A stretch of 64,000 nt of DNA from positions 1,178,001-1,242,000 of the forward strand of contig NZ_SDWJ01000001.1 in assembly GCF_009769755.1 (NCBI RefSeq), read 5' to 3'. Below are positions 46,681 to 55,875 of the stretch, one piece after another (position 1 is the first letter of the stretch; every line of letters begins with the position of its first letter). The DNA is from Sphingorhabdus profundilacus (GTDB lineage Bacteria > Pseudomonadota > Alphaproteobacteria > Sphingomonadales > Sphingomonadaceae). The notes below the pieces were generated by a model. The model made no database searches and had not been told where the DNA came from. It saw nothing but the letters and a program-made list of their open reading frames with translations. The position numbers and the translations under genes were made by a program.

Positions 46681-49600
46681 TGGGTTGCCTCCAGTGCGGT
46701 CATCGGCCCTTCGAGCCAGTCGACCTTTTCAAGCTTGCGGACGATGACATATTCGTCGCGGTTGGAACCGACTGTTCCGTAGTAATTGAAGCCGTAGCTC
46801 TGCTGGACGTAACCACCGATCATGTGCGTGGGTTTCAGTACCGCGCGTGTGACGCTGTTATGAATGCCGCCACGCTGGCCTGTGAGCGGGGACCCTGGGA
46901 CGTTCACGATCTTTTCCTGTGCGTGATACATGAAGAGCGTGCCGTCTTTCATGCGTTGCGAAACGACGACACGAGCGACTAATGCGCCGTTCGAATTGAA
47001 CGCCTCCACCCAGTCATTGTCGACCAGCCCTGCCTTGGCTGCGTCGGTCTCTGACATCCAAACAATCGGGCCACCGCGTGACAGCGTTAGCATCAGTTGA
47101 TTGTCGGTGTATGTGGAATGGATGCCCCATTTCTGGTGCGGCGTGATGAAGTTCAGGATCACATGCGGCGCGTCTTTCGCCCGGTCGAGCATCGGCTTTA
47201 CGGCCTTTGTGTCGATCGGTGGGCGGTAGACGCAGAAACCCTCGCCAAAGGCGCGCATCCATTTATGATCCTGATAGAGCTGTTGCCGTCCCGTCAGTGT
47301 CCGCCAAGGGATCAACTCGTGGACATTGGTGTGCCCCGCATTATAGCAAACATGCTCACTTTCGATGCCGGACCATGTGGGTGACGATATGATCTTGCGC
47401 GGTTGTGCCTGTACGTCACGGAAGCGAATTTTTTCTTCCTCCTTAGGACGGGCAAGATGCGTGTGGTCGCGGCCGGTATTCTTGGACAAGGCAGCCCATG
47501 CCTTTACCGCGACCTCACCATTGGTTTCAGGCGCCAAGCTCAGGATAACCTCACAGGCATCGATGGCGGTCTCGATTTTTGCCATGCCTTTTGAGGTTCC
47601 TTCTTCGCGCACCTCTCCGTTTAAACGGCGAAGCAGTTCGACCTCGGGTTCGGTATTCCAAGCGATACCTTTACCGCCATTGCCGATCATTTCCATGAGC
47701 GGACCAAGAGCGGTAAAACGTTTGTATACATTGGGGTAATCGCGGGTAACGACCGCAATATTCGCCATCGTCTTGCCTGGTAATGGCAACACTTCGCCCT
47801 TGCCCCAGTCGGCGACATCAAATGGCTGCGCGATTTCACCCGGCGTATCATGCAGGATTGGCGTCAGCACTACGTCCTCTTCGACACCCAGGACTTCCGG
47901 GGCGACCTCGGAGAATTTCTTCGCAATTTCTCTATAGATATCCCAATCGGACTTGGACTCCCAAACCGGATCAATCGCAGCCGATAGTGGGTGGATGAAC
48001 GGGTGCATATCCGATGTGTTCAAGTCATCCTTTTCGTACCAGCTTGCAGTCGGTAGAACGATGTCGGAATAGACACATGTTGTCGACATGCGGAAATCGA
48101 GAGTGACCAGCAGGTCGAGTTTGCCTTGCGGTGCATCTTCATGCCAGACGACTTCAACTGGCTTCTGCGCGCCGGTTTCACCAAGATCCTTGCCCTGAAC
48201 GCCATGCTGCGTACCCAGCAAATGTTTGAGGAAATATTCGTGGCCTTTACCCGAAGATCCGAGCAAATTTGAACGCCAGACAAACATGTTACGCGGCCAG
48301 TTCGCTGGGTCGTCGGGGTCATTGCATGACATTTCAAGGTCGCCCGATTGGAGCGCCGAAACGACATAATCCTTGGGCTCCATCCCAACGGCTTTCGCCG
48401 CCTTGGTAATATCCAGCGGGTTAGACTTCAGCTGAGGCGAGCTGGGTAACCAGCCCATGCGTTCGGCGCGGACATTGTAATCAATGAGCGAACCCGACCA
48501 ATCTCCGTCAGGCGCCGTCGGCGACAGGATTTCATCAACATCTAGCGTTTCGTACCGCCACTGGTCGCTATGCGCGTAGAAGAAACTGGTCGAGTTCATC
48601 TGACGCGGCGGGCGAACCCAGTCGAGTCCAAAGGCGAGCGGTGCCCAGCCGGTTTGCGGACGCAGCTTTTCCTGCCCTACATAATGTGACCAGCCACCGC
48701 CCGACTGGCCGACACACCCGCACATCACCAACATGTTGATAATGCCGCGGTAGTTCATGTCCATATGGTACCAATGGTTTAATCCAGCCCCCAAAATGAC
48801 CATCGACTTGCCTTTGGTTTTTTCAGCGTTGGTTGCAAATTCACGGGCAACGGTGATGATTTGTTCAGCGGGAACACCAGTAATTTTCTCCGCCCAAGCA
48901 GGTGTATAAGGCTCATTATCCGCATAGTTTTTGCTGACATGATCGCCGCCCAATCCGCGATCCAGACCGTAATTGGCGCAAAACAGATCAAACACCGTGG
49001 CTACAAACGCTTTGCCTTCCTTGGTATCAATCTGACGCACCGGCACACGGCGCTTCAAAACATCAGGATGGTCGGTTCCTTTGAAATGGTCATGTTCACG
49101 ATTGCCAAAATAGGGGAAGGCAACATCAACCACATCGTCGCGGTCTGCGTCCAGAATGGCGGTCATTCGCAGCTTTACATCTGCGCCTTGTCCGTCCTTC
49201 TCCTCGAGGTTCCACTTGCCTTCCTGACCCCAGCGAAAACCAGCTGAACCCAAAGGTGCCACGAGCTTCCCATTGGCATCATCAAAAGCGACGGTTTTCC
49301 ATTCGGGATTATTACGCTCGCCCAGATCGCCCTTTACGTCAGACGCGCGCAATAGTCGTTCGGGGATATAGGCCCCATCCTTTTCAACCAGCCGGACGAG
49401 CATCGGGAAATCGCTATAACGGCGGCAATAATTCTCAAAATATTCCACCTGCCGGTCAAGGTGATATTCACGAAGGATGACATGGCCAATCGCCATTGCG
49501 AGCGCGGCGTCAGTCCCTTGTTTGGGGTTGAGCCAAATATCCGCAAACTTCGTCGCCTCCGCATAATCAGGCGAAACGACCGCAACCTTTGCTCCGCGAT

Positions 49601-50414
49601 AGCGCGCTTCGGTCATGAAATGCGCGTCGGGCGTGCGTGTCTGCGGGACGTTCGATCCCCACATCATCAGGAAACCGGCATTATACCAGTCGGCGCTTTC
49701 GGGGACGTCAGTCTGTTCGCCCCATGTCATCGGGCTGGCCGGCGGCAAGTCGCAATACCAGTCGTAGAACGACATGCAGGTGCCGCCGATCAGCGATAAA
49801 TAGCGCGAGCCGGCAGCATAGCTGACCATCGACATAGCGGGGATAGGAGAGAATCCGATAATCCGGTCCGGTCCATATTTCCGAGCAGTGTACGCATTGG
49901 CGGCGGCGATTATTTCCGTGACCTCATCCCAGCGCGCGCGAACAAAGCCTCCATGGCCGCGGATCGACGTGTAGCTCTTCCGCTTGGCATCATCCTCAAC
50001 AATCGATGCCCAAGCTGCGACCGGAGTCATCGACTTACGTGCTTCGCGCCACAGACGGACGAGGCGCGAGCGGATCAGTGGATATTTCAGCCGCTGGGCC
50101 GAATAAATATACCAGCTGTAGCTTGCGCCGCGCGGGCAACCGCGCGGTTCATGGTTAGGCAGCTCAGGCCGCGTGCGGGGATAATCGGTTTGCTGCGTTT
50201 CCCAGGTGATGATCCCGCCCTTGACGTAAATCTTCCACGAACAGCTGCCGGTGCAGTTCACCCCGTGGGTCGAGCGCACGATCTTGTCATGCTGCCAGCG
50301 TTTGCGATAGCCATCCTCCCAATCGCGCGCCTCACTATTGGTGACGCCGTGGCCGTCGGAGAATGTCTCACGATTACGGTTGAAGAAGGTCAATCGGTCG
50401 AGAAGTTGGCTCAT
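46677..50414 (-). CDS. narG: respiratory nitrate reductase alpha subunit (molybdoenzyme)
   Basis: Catalytic subunit of membrane-bound NarGHI (1245 residues), reducing nitrate to nitrite on the cytoplasmic side. The FS0 cluster ligands are His50, Cys54 and Cys58 (THGVNCTGSCSW) and Cys93 (RGCPRGAS). The molybdenum ligand region SFYDWYCDLPP contains Asp222. There is no Tat signal, only the short NarG-type remnant (NSEARDWEDGYRKRW). Length and motifs are intact, so the enzyme should be active. It lies 13 bases downstream of narK and is first of the GHJI set. Confidence 0.98.
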   Translation of the reverse strand: MSQLLDRLTFFNRNRETFSDGHGVTNSEARDWEDGYRKRWQHDKIVRSTHGVNCTGSCSWKIYVKGGIITWETQQTDYPRTRPELPNHEPRGCPRGASYSWYIYSAQRLKYPLIRSRLVRLWREARKSMTPVAAWASIVEDDAKRKSYTSIRGHGGFVRARWDEVTEIIAAANAYTARKYGPDRIIGFSPIPAMSMVSYAAGSRYLSLIGGTCMSFYDWYCDLPPASPMTWGEQTDVPESADWYNAGFLMMWGSNVPQTRTPDAHFMTEARYRGAKVAVVSPDYAEATKFADIWLNPKQGTDAALAMAIGHVILREYHLDRQVEYFENYCRRYSDFPMLVRLVEKDGAYIPERLLRASDVKGDLGERNNPEWKTVAFDDANGKLVAPLGSAGFRWGQEGKWNLEEKDGQGADVKLRMTAILDADRDDVVDVAFPYFGNREHDHFKGTDHPDVLKRRVPVRQIDTKEGKAFVATVFDLFCANYGLDRGLGGDHVSKNYADNEPYTPAWAEKITGVPAEQIITVAREFATNAEKTKGKSMVILGAGLNHWYHMDMNYRGIINMLVMCGCVGQSGGGWSHYVGQEKLRPQTGWAPLAFGLDWVRPPRQMNSTSFFYAHSDQWRYETLDVDEILSPTAPDGDWSGSLIDYNVRAERMGWLPSSPQLKSNPLDITKAAKAVGMEPKDYVVSALQSGDLEMSCNDPDDPANWPRNMFVWRSNLLGSSGKGHEYFLKHLLGTQHGVQGKDLGETGAQKPVEVVWHEDAPQGKLDLLVTLDFRMSTTCVYSDIVLPTASWYEKDDLNTSDMHPFIHPLSAAIDPVWESKSDWDIYREIAKKFSEVAPEVLGVEEDVVLTPILHDTPGEIAQPFDVADWGKGEVLPLPGKTMANIAVVTRDYPNVYKRFTALGPLMEMIGNGGKGIAWNTEPEVELLRRLNGEVREEGTSKGMAKIETAIDACEVILSLAPETNGEVAVKAWAALSKNTGRDHTHLARPKEEEKIRFRDVQAQPRKIISSPTWSGIESEHVCYNAGHTNVHELIPWRTLTGRQQLYQDHKWMRAFGEGFCVYRPPIDTKAVKPMLDRAKDAPHVILNFITPHQKWGIHSTYTDNQLMLTLSRGGPIVWMSETDAAKAGLVDNDWVEAFNSNGALVARVVVSQRMKDGTLFMYHAQEKIVNVPGSPLTGQRGGIHNSVTRAVLKPTHMIGGYVQQSYGFNYYGTVGSNRDEYVIVRKLEKVDWLEGPMTALEATQ

Positions 50415-50427
50415 GGTCTTAACCCTT

Positions 50428-53142
50428 TCAAGCGGTGGCTAATGTGGATTTTGGCGTGCGTTCGATTGCGTGGAGGAGCCCGCCCGGCCGTGTGTATACA
50501 AACCATGTCAGCACGGCGCAGCTGGCGTAGAAGAGAGAGAACCCGATGAGCGCGGCCATAGGCGATCCGGTCGCGGCAATGGCGCTACCAAAGCTTTTCG
50601 GAATGAAGAAAGCGCCATACGCAGCAATGGCCGAGGTGAAGCCGACAATCGCCGCCGATTCCGTTTCCGCCTGCCGCACTTGTTCGGGCTTGCCAAGTTC
50701 GGGCATCAGACGCGGAATTTCGCTGCGCATGATGCTGGGGATCATCTGGAAGGTGGAGGCATTGCCGACGCCGGTGACAAAAAACATGAAAATGAACATG
50801 CCGAGGAAACCCCACCAACTGGCGGCTTGCAGGAAATACATCACGCCGACGACGCCGATCATCATGAAGATGAACACCCAAAAGGTTACGCGGCCACCGC
50901 CCCAGCGATCCGAAACCCATCCCGTGGCAGCGCGGCTAATCGCACCCACCAGAGGTCCGAGGAAAACGAACTTCAGCACATCGACATCGGGGAACTGGTG
51001 CTTGGCAAGCAACGGCAGGCCAGCGGAGAATCCGATGAACGAACCGAACGTTCCGGTGTAAAGCCAGCACATCAGCCAGTTATGCTTGCGCTGAAAGATG
51101 ACGGCCTGTTCGGCAAAGCTTGCCTTCGCATCGGCAATGTCGTTCATCCCGATCCACGCAAGCAGCGAAGAGGCAATGATAAACGGCACCCAGATGAAGC
51201 CTGCATTTTGTAGCCACAACTCGCCGCCTTCTTTGTTTGGAAGCGGATCGCCACCCAATGCACCAAAAACGCTCGCAGTAATCACCAGAGGAATGATGAA
51301 TTGCATCACTGACACGCCCAGATTGCCGAGCCCGGCATTTAGCGCCATCGCATTGCCTTTTTGCGCCTTTGGAAAGAAGAAGCTGATGTTCGACATCGAC
51401 GACGCGAAATTGCCGCCGCCAAAGCCGCAAAGCAGCGCAAGCACCAGGAAGATGATGTAGGGCGTTTCTGTATTCTGCACGGCGTAGCCAATTCCGAAAG
51501 CCGGAATGAGCAAGGATGCCGTGCTCAGAGTCGTCCATAGGCGTCCACCAAATATCGGCACCATGAAGCTGTAGAATATACGGAATGTCGCGCCGGAGAG
51601 ACCCGGCAAGGCTGCGAGCCAGAAGAGCTGGTCCGTGGTATATTCAAACCCGATCAGCGGTAGCTTGGCGACCACAATTGACCAGACCATCCAAACCGAA
51701 AAAGCCAGCAGTAAAGCGGGGATCGAGATGTACAGATTGCGCCGCGCGATCCTTTCGCCTGTTGTTTCCCAAAACGCGGTATCTTCGGGCTTCCACTCTT
51801 TGATCAGCATGCCATCGCTTGGCGCATGCTTGGCAGCATCGTGCAGTTCGGCCATTTCGGGGAATTGCGGTAAGCTGCGGGCGTCGATGCCGCTCGCTTT
51901 CTGTTCCATCTGACGGATCGCGGTGTGCATCCAGCCGAGCGCGACTACTACCAGTGCGAACAGCACCATGAAGCAGCTGGTCCAGATATTGGTCAGGTCG
52001 CTGACAACGCCGAAAATAATGGGGAGGATGAAGCCGCCCAGTCCGCCCACCATCCCCACCATGCCGCCTACAGCGCCAACATGATCGGGGTAGTAAACCG
52101 GAATATGCTTGTAGACCGCAGCTTTGCCGAGCGACATGAAAAAGCCGAGCACAAACACCGTCAGGACGAAAGGCACCAGCCCCATGGATGTGGAAAAGGC
52201 GATGTCTCCCTTCACCCCGTGAATAACATAGTCGGTTGATGGATAGCTGAGCATGAACAGGCAGATCATCGACATGCCAAAGGTCGCATACATGACCTTG
52301 CGCGCACCAAATTTGTCCGAAAGCATCCCGCCATAAGCGCGGAACAGGCTGGCCGAGAGCGAAAAAGTGGCGGCCAGCATGCCTGCGACCTTCACATCGA
52401 GATCATAGACCTCGATCAAATATTTGGGCAGCCATAAAGCGAGCGCAACAAAGGCGCCAAAGACAAAGAAATAATAGAGGGAAAAACGCCAGACCTGCTG
52501 GTGACGGAGCGGTTCGAGTTGCTCGGTGAGTGATTTTGGTTTCGTACCGCTCAGCTTACGCGCGGCAAAGTCAGGGTCGTCTTTTGCAAATATGAAGAAG
52601 ATCACAGCCATAACGGCGAGCACTGCAGCCCATATTTGTGCGACTGCAGTCCACCCCATAGCCACCATCACTATAGGCGCTGCAAATTTGGTAACCGCCG
52701 CGCCAACGTTCCCCATACCGAAAAAGCCAAGCGCTGTTCCCTGCTTTTCTTGCGGAAACCATTTGGAAACATAGGCGACACCAACCGCAAATCCGCCGCC
52801 TGCAAGCCCAAGCCCCAAAGCGGCGAACAGCATCATGACGTAGGTGTCAGCATAAGAAAGAAGTAAAGTCGACGCGGCCGAGGCCAGCATTGTCAGCGGA
52901 AAAACAAGCCGCCCGCCATATTGATCCGCCCATATCCCTAAGAAAACCCGAATCAGCGAGCCCGTCAGAATCGGTGTGCCGACGAGAAGGCCGAACTGGG
53001 TATCGCTGAGCCCCAACTCAGCCTTGATCTCGATCCCGATTATGGCGAAAATAGTCCAGACGGCAAAGCAAACCGTGAAAGCGGTTGTACTGAGCCAAAG
53101 GGCGCCTTGCTGTTGTTGCGGCGTGACCGTTGATGAAACCAT
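50428..53142 (-). CDS. narK: fused NarK1-NarK2 nitrate/nitrite transporter
   Basis: A 904-residue double major-facilitator protein with about 24 membrane helices. The first half (to ~430) has GSLIRVFLGIWADQYGGR, carrying the substrate-binding Arg, and the nitrate signature GLGLAGGGFAVGVAYVSKWFP. The second half (from ~475) repeats the design with SGATFRIFYSFMVPIFGGR and GFGGGNFASSMSNISFFFP. Fused NarK is known from Paracoccus, where one half imports nitrate with protons and the other exchanges nitrate for nitrite. It is first in the nar operon, with an FNR-type box 65 bases upstream of its ATG. Confidence 0.95.
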   Translation of the reverse strand: MVSSTVTPQQQQGALWLSTTAFTVCFAVWTIFAIIGIEIKAELGLSDTQFGLLVGTPILTGSLIRVFLGIWADQYGGRLVFPLTMLASAASTLLLSYADTYVMMLFAALGLGLAGGGFAVGVAYVSKWFPQEKQGTALGFFGMGNVGAAVTKFAAPIVMVAMGWTAVAQIWAAVLAVMAVIFFIFAKDDPDFAARKLSGTKPKSLTEQLEPLRHQQVWRFSLYYFFVFGAFVALALWLPKYLIEVYDLDVKVAGMLAATFSLSASLFRAYGGMLSDKFGARKVMYATFGMSMICLFMLSYPSTDYVIHGVKGDIAFSTSMGLVPFVLTVFVLGFFMSLGKAAVYKHIPVYYPDHVGAVGGMVGMVGGLGGFILPIIFGVVSDLTNIWTSCFMVLFALVVVALGWMHTAIRQMEQKASGIDARSLPQFPEMAELHDAAKHAPSDGMLIKEWKPEDTAFWETTGERIARRNLYISIPALLLAFSVWMVWSIVVAKLPLIGFEYTTDQLFWLAALPGLSGATFRIFYSFMVPIFGGRLWTTLSTASLLIPAFGIGYAVQNTETPYIIFLVLALLCGFGGGNFASSMSNISFFFPKAQKGNAMALNAGLGNLGVSVMQFIIPLVITASVFGALGGDPLPNKEGGELWLQNAGFIWVPFIIASSLLAWIGMNDIADAKASFAEQAVIFQRKHNWLMCWLYTGTFGSFIGFSAGLPLLAKHQFPDVDVLKFVFLGPLVGAISRAATGWVSDRWGGGRVTFWVFIFMMIGVVGVMYFLQAASWWGFLGMFIFMFFVTGVGNASTFQMIPSIMRSEIPRLMPELGKPEQVRQAETESAAIVGFTSAIAAYGAFFIPKSFGSAIAATGSPMAALIGFSLFYASCAVLTWFVYTRPGGLLHAIERTPKSTLATA

Positions 53143-53206
53143 GACCTGCCCCTTGTGCGGAGAGAATAATCTGGTTCTTCGATGACGGTTCTAGCTGTGC
53201 CGTTTG

Positions 53207-53220
53207 TTGACATGGATCAA
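53207..53220 (-). promoter_or_regulatory. FNR/DNR-type box upstream of narK
   Basis: TTGACATGGATCAA differs from TTGATNNNNATCAA at one base. Its centre is 71 bases from the narK ATG, which places a class II start site about 30 bases before the gene. Confidence 0.8.
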
Positions 53221-53299
53221 TATGATTGGCGGAAAATGTTCAAACTCGGTTTGGGATAACGAGCGTCATGGCTCGCCGCATTATGCATCATTTGAATGA

Positions 53300-53313
53300 T
53301 TGATATTTATCAA
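53300..53313 (+). promoter_or_regulatory. perfect FNR/DNR-type box upstream of the Crp/Fnr gene
   Basis: TTGATATTTATCAA is an exact match to the palindrome. Its centre is about 50 bases before the regulator ATG (53357), so autoregulation is likely. If used as a class II activating site the leader would be very short and cut into the ribosome site, so repression or control of the divergent narK is also possible. Confidence 0.8.
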
Positions 53314-53356
53314 TTGGCCGCTAATACTTCCGGCTATCCAAGCGGAGGAACAATGC

Positions 53357-54058
53357 ATGCGCGCTGCAGAAAAGCCGGAAATTGCCGCATTGCCCTTTTT
53401 CGCCTCGATGGCTCCCGATGAGCGCGAGCGAATATTTTCCGCGTCATTCCTTCAGGTGTTTCCACCATCGCTGAAATTGTTCGATGCAGGGCAAAAGCCA
53501 GACTTCCTGCACATACTTATCGACGGCATGGTCGAGTTGTTCACCGGTAACGGGGACCGCACGACGACGATGGCCATCATACGTCCCGTGCGCAGCTTCA
53601 TTCTGGCAGCATCCTATACCGATCAGCCATATTTGATGTCGGCACGAACACTGACCGCTTCGCGCATCTTGATGATCCCTTCACCGCTTGTTCGCGAAAC
53701 CATCGACAATGACCGTGCCTTGATGCGCGGAGCAATGCAGGAACTGGCATTCGGTTTTCGCTATTTTGTGCGTGCACTCACCGACATGAAGCTAAGGCAG
53801 TCGGTCGAACGGTTGGGGAATTATCTATTGGTCGAAAGCGATGAGCGCGGCGGCGCGTTCCAGTTTGAAATTCCGATAGAAAAACGGACACTGGCATCGT
53901 TGCTGGGAATGACACCTGAAAATCTCTCCCGCGCTTTCGGCGCTCTGGCCGCGCACGGTGCCCTTGTTGAAGGATCGACGGTTCAGATTGTGGACCGGGA
54001 TAGGCTGGTCGCGTTTGTTCGGCCCGACCCCAATCCCGTCAGAGACGAAATCTGGTAA
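53357..54058 (+). CDS. Crp/Fnr family transcription regulator without cysteines
   Basis: A 233-residue regulator with an N-terminal cyclic-nucleotide-binding-like barrel (PDFLHILIDGMVELFTGNGDRTTTMAI) and a C-terminal winged HTH (RTLASLLGMTPENLSRAFGALAAHG) whose recognition helix fits TTGAT half-sites. There is no cysteine in the protein, so it cannot carry an FNR 4Fe-4S cluster. A haem-dependent NO sensor of the DNR/NNR kind is the likely alternative. GGAGGA about 8 bases upstream fixes ATG 53357. A longer frame from 53300 would overlap the FNR box and is rejected. It is divergent from narK and should control the nar and NO-response genes. Confidence 0.9.
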   Translation: MRAAEKPEIAALPFFASMAPDERERIFSASFLQVFPPSLKLFDAGQKPDFLHILIDGMVELFTGNGDRTTTMAIIRPVRSFILAASYTDQPYLMSARTLTASRILMIPSPLVRETIDNDRALMRGAMQELAFGFRYFVRALTDMKLRQSVERLGNYLLVESDERGGAFQFEIPIEKRTLASLLGMTPENLSRAFGALAAHGALVEGSTVQIVDRDRLVAFVRPDPNPVRDEIW

Positions 54059-54099
54059 CGAAGTTGAGTTCCAGAAGTTCGTGAAGGAGGGGCTTTCAA

Positions 54100-55320
54100 T
54101 CAAAACTTGGCATCAAGCGCAAACCAGAGTTTAGTCGTGTCAGTGGCAAAACGATCTGCATTAAAGTGCGCGAATTTCAGCGTGGCGGCGAGCCATTTAT
54201 TTATTGGTGCGACCACCAACCCGCCCCATTCAAGACCATAAGCAATGTCACCCCGCGTTGAGTGGTAATCGTGATATTGCAGCCGCAGAGTCGTCCCCTT
54301 AACACCGGCAATAAGGGGAAGCTTCACAGACATATCCGCATAGCCGTCGCGCAGGCCATCGGCTGGAGTCGACAGAAATTTGTCGGCCCAACCGTTAAAC
54401 GCATGCAGTGTCGCCAGTGGCGTTTGTAACGCAGTAACCCCATCGCCCTCCAATCGCTCCAGCCCTAATTTCATGGTTACAGCGCCGACGGTGATCCCAG
54501 GTTCGATAAGCAGATAGTCATGCGAAAAACTGCGCGGATTTGGGCTTAGGTCACGCTGATTGGCATACTCTAAATAGTATAGCAGTTTTGCTTTGCTTGA
54601 TAATTTCTGATCACCCGAAATGCGGATTCCGACAGTCTTTGAAGACAAAGCAACTGCATCAGGCAATTCGAGGAAATAGCCGTATGCAGTCAATGTGCCA
54701 ACCGGCTTAACCTCAAAGCTCGCACGAAGCAGATGAATGTCGCTGTCGCGCCAGATGCCCTGCATGGAGTTCGGACCGAATATCCGGTTGACCCGCCAAG
54801 CATAGCTGTATTCAGCCGTTACACCCGCAATTGGCTTAACCGCCACCCGGGCTGCATCTAAGGTTTGGTCATTCTGGCGCCAGCCAACCGAACCCACCCA
54901 GCGCTGATTGTCATAATTCAATGTTTGCCGACCCACAATGGCCTCGACTTCCTTGGAGGGCTTGAAACGCACCCAGGCTTGATTGAGCAATATATCAGAC
55001 GGATCGGCAACTACGGGATAGTCGGTCCTGCCATTCACGGTATCGTTATAATGCCTCCGGCCCAGGCGTGCGATCGCCTCACCTTCGATGAGCGCACTCA
55101 ACCCATGCCACTCGGTCGTTTTAAGTCCGGCTCTAAATCGGGCCGTCGATGCCGTCGCATTTTCCGGCACACCTTCTTGGTCGACGAGTTCAAGCCGGTA
55201 CCGGATTTCGGCATAGGGTTTCACAGTGATCGGTTCGCCAGCAGATTGCGCCAGCACGGGCGTTGGGGCAGATAGCTCGACGAGCGCGCACGAGATTGAT
55301 ACGAGAAGAAGCTTGTTCAT
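54100..55320 (-). CDS. alginate-export-type outer-membrane porin
   Basis: A 406-residue beta-barrel protein with signal peptide (MNKLLLVSISCALVELSAPTPVLAQ). The mature part resembles the AlgE/alginate-export domain: AEIRYRLELVDQ, AWVRFKPSKEVEAIVGRQTLNYDNQRWVGSVGWRQNDQTLDAAR. The C-terminal strand is FALDAKF with terminal Phe. In this setting it may be a channel for nitrate/nitrite or another anion rather than for alginate, but that is inference. The ATG at 55320 starts the signal peptide. A promoter with an FNR-type box lies just upstream. Confidence 0.82.
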   Translation of the reverse strand: MNKLLLVSISCALVELSAPTPVLAQSAGEPITVKPYAEIRYRLELVDQEGVPENATASTARFRAGLKTTEWHGLSALIEGEAIARLGRRHYNDTVNGRTDYPVVADPSDILLNQAWVRFKPSKEVEAIVGRQTLNYDNQRWVGSVGWRQNDQTLDAARVAVKPIAGVTAEYSYAWRVNRIFGPNSMQGIWRDSDIHLLRASFEVKPVGTLTAYGYFLELPDAVALSSKTVGIRISGDQKLSSKAKLLYYLEYANQRDLSPNPRSFSHDYLLIEPGITVGAVTMKLGLERLEGDGVTALQTPLATLHAFNGWADKFLSTPADGLRDGYADMSVKLPLIAGVKGTTLRLQYHDYHSTRGDIAYGLEWGGLVVAPINKWLAATLKFAHFNADRFATDTTKLWFALDAKF

Positions 55321-55354
55321 GCCCGCTGAATAGCGCAAACCGTAGCAACGATAT

Positions 55355-55368
55355 TTGATTTTAGTCAA
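55355..55368 (+). promoter_or_regulatory. FNR/DNR-type box, divergent porin/CopD-like promoter (first)
   Basis: TTGATTTTAGTCAA has one mismatch in the second half-site. Its centre is about 50 bases before the ATG of the CopD-like gene at 55411, fitting a class II site for the rightward operon. Confidence 0.75.
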
Positions 55369-55373
55369 TGAAC

Positions 55374-55387
55374 TTGATGATCATCAA
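55374..55387 (-). promoter_or_regulatory. FNR/DNR-type box, divergent porin/CopD-like promoter (second)
   Basis: TTGATGATCATCAA is an exact match to the palindrome. Its centre is about 60 bases upstream of the porin ATG (55320), fitting a class II site for the leftward gene. Together with the box at 55355 it gives each divergent promoter one site. Confidence 0.8.
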
Positions 55388-55410
55388 TCGTAATAAGGCC
55401 GAGGTGGAAA

Positions 55411-55875
55411 ATGGATGATTTGGCAATCGCTCGCGTGGTTCATGTCGTCGCTGTCCTGATGTGGATTGGCGGGGTAGCATTTGTGACGACTGTAGCGATG
55501 CCGGCAATCCGCCGACAATATGGCGCACCAGCTCGCCTGTCCGCCTTTCATGATCTCGAAAGTGGCTTTTCATGGCAGGCAAAGATTTGGGTGTTGCTTG
55601 CGGGTGCCAGCGGTTTCTGGATGACGTGGCGGGCCGACATGTGGAGCCGCTTCAAAGAGGCGCAATATTGGTGGATGTGGGCGATGCTGCTGATCTGGAC
55701 TATATTTTCAGTCATGCTCTTCGTTCTTGAGCCGCTATTCCTTCACAGGCGTATGGCAACATCGCCAAGTCCTGAGAAAGATTTCAGGCGCATGGAGATT
55801 GTACACCGCGTTTTGCTGGCCGCATCAATTGTTGCAACCATAGGTGCTGTCGGCGGCGTTCACGGGCTATGGTGA
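55411..55875 (+). CDS. CopD-like four-helix membrane protein
   Basis: A 154-residue protein with four predicted helices. The first helix carries VHVVAVLMWIGGVAF, the H-x6-W-x-GG pattern shared by CopD-like and related haem- or metal-binding membrane domains. Other His residues occur near the middle and the C-terminus (HRVLLAASI, GGVHGLW). It starts with a good GAGGTGGA site and overlaps nnrS by 7 bases, so the two are translated together. The tight coupling suggests a partner role in NO handling. No specific function is known to me. Confidence 0.75.
   Translation: MDDLAIARVVHVVAVLMWIGGVAFVTTVAMPAIRRQYGAPARLSAFHDLESGFSWQAKIWVLLAGASGFWMTWRADMWSRFKEAQYWWMWAMLLIWTIFSVMLFVLEPLFLHRRMATSPSPEKDFRRMEIVHRVLLAASIVATIGAVGGVHGLW

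Noticed and set aside
53300-53356. Upstream extension of the Crp/Fnr gene
   Set aside because: It would place the start codon inside a perfect FNR box and adds residues without family support; GGAGGA favours the ATG at 53357.
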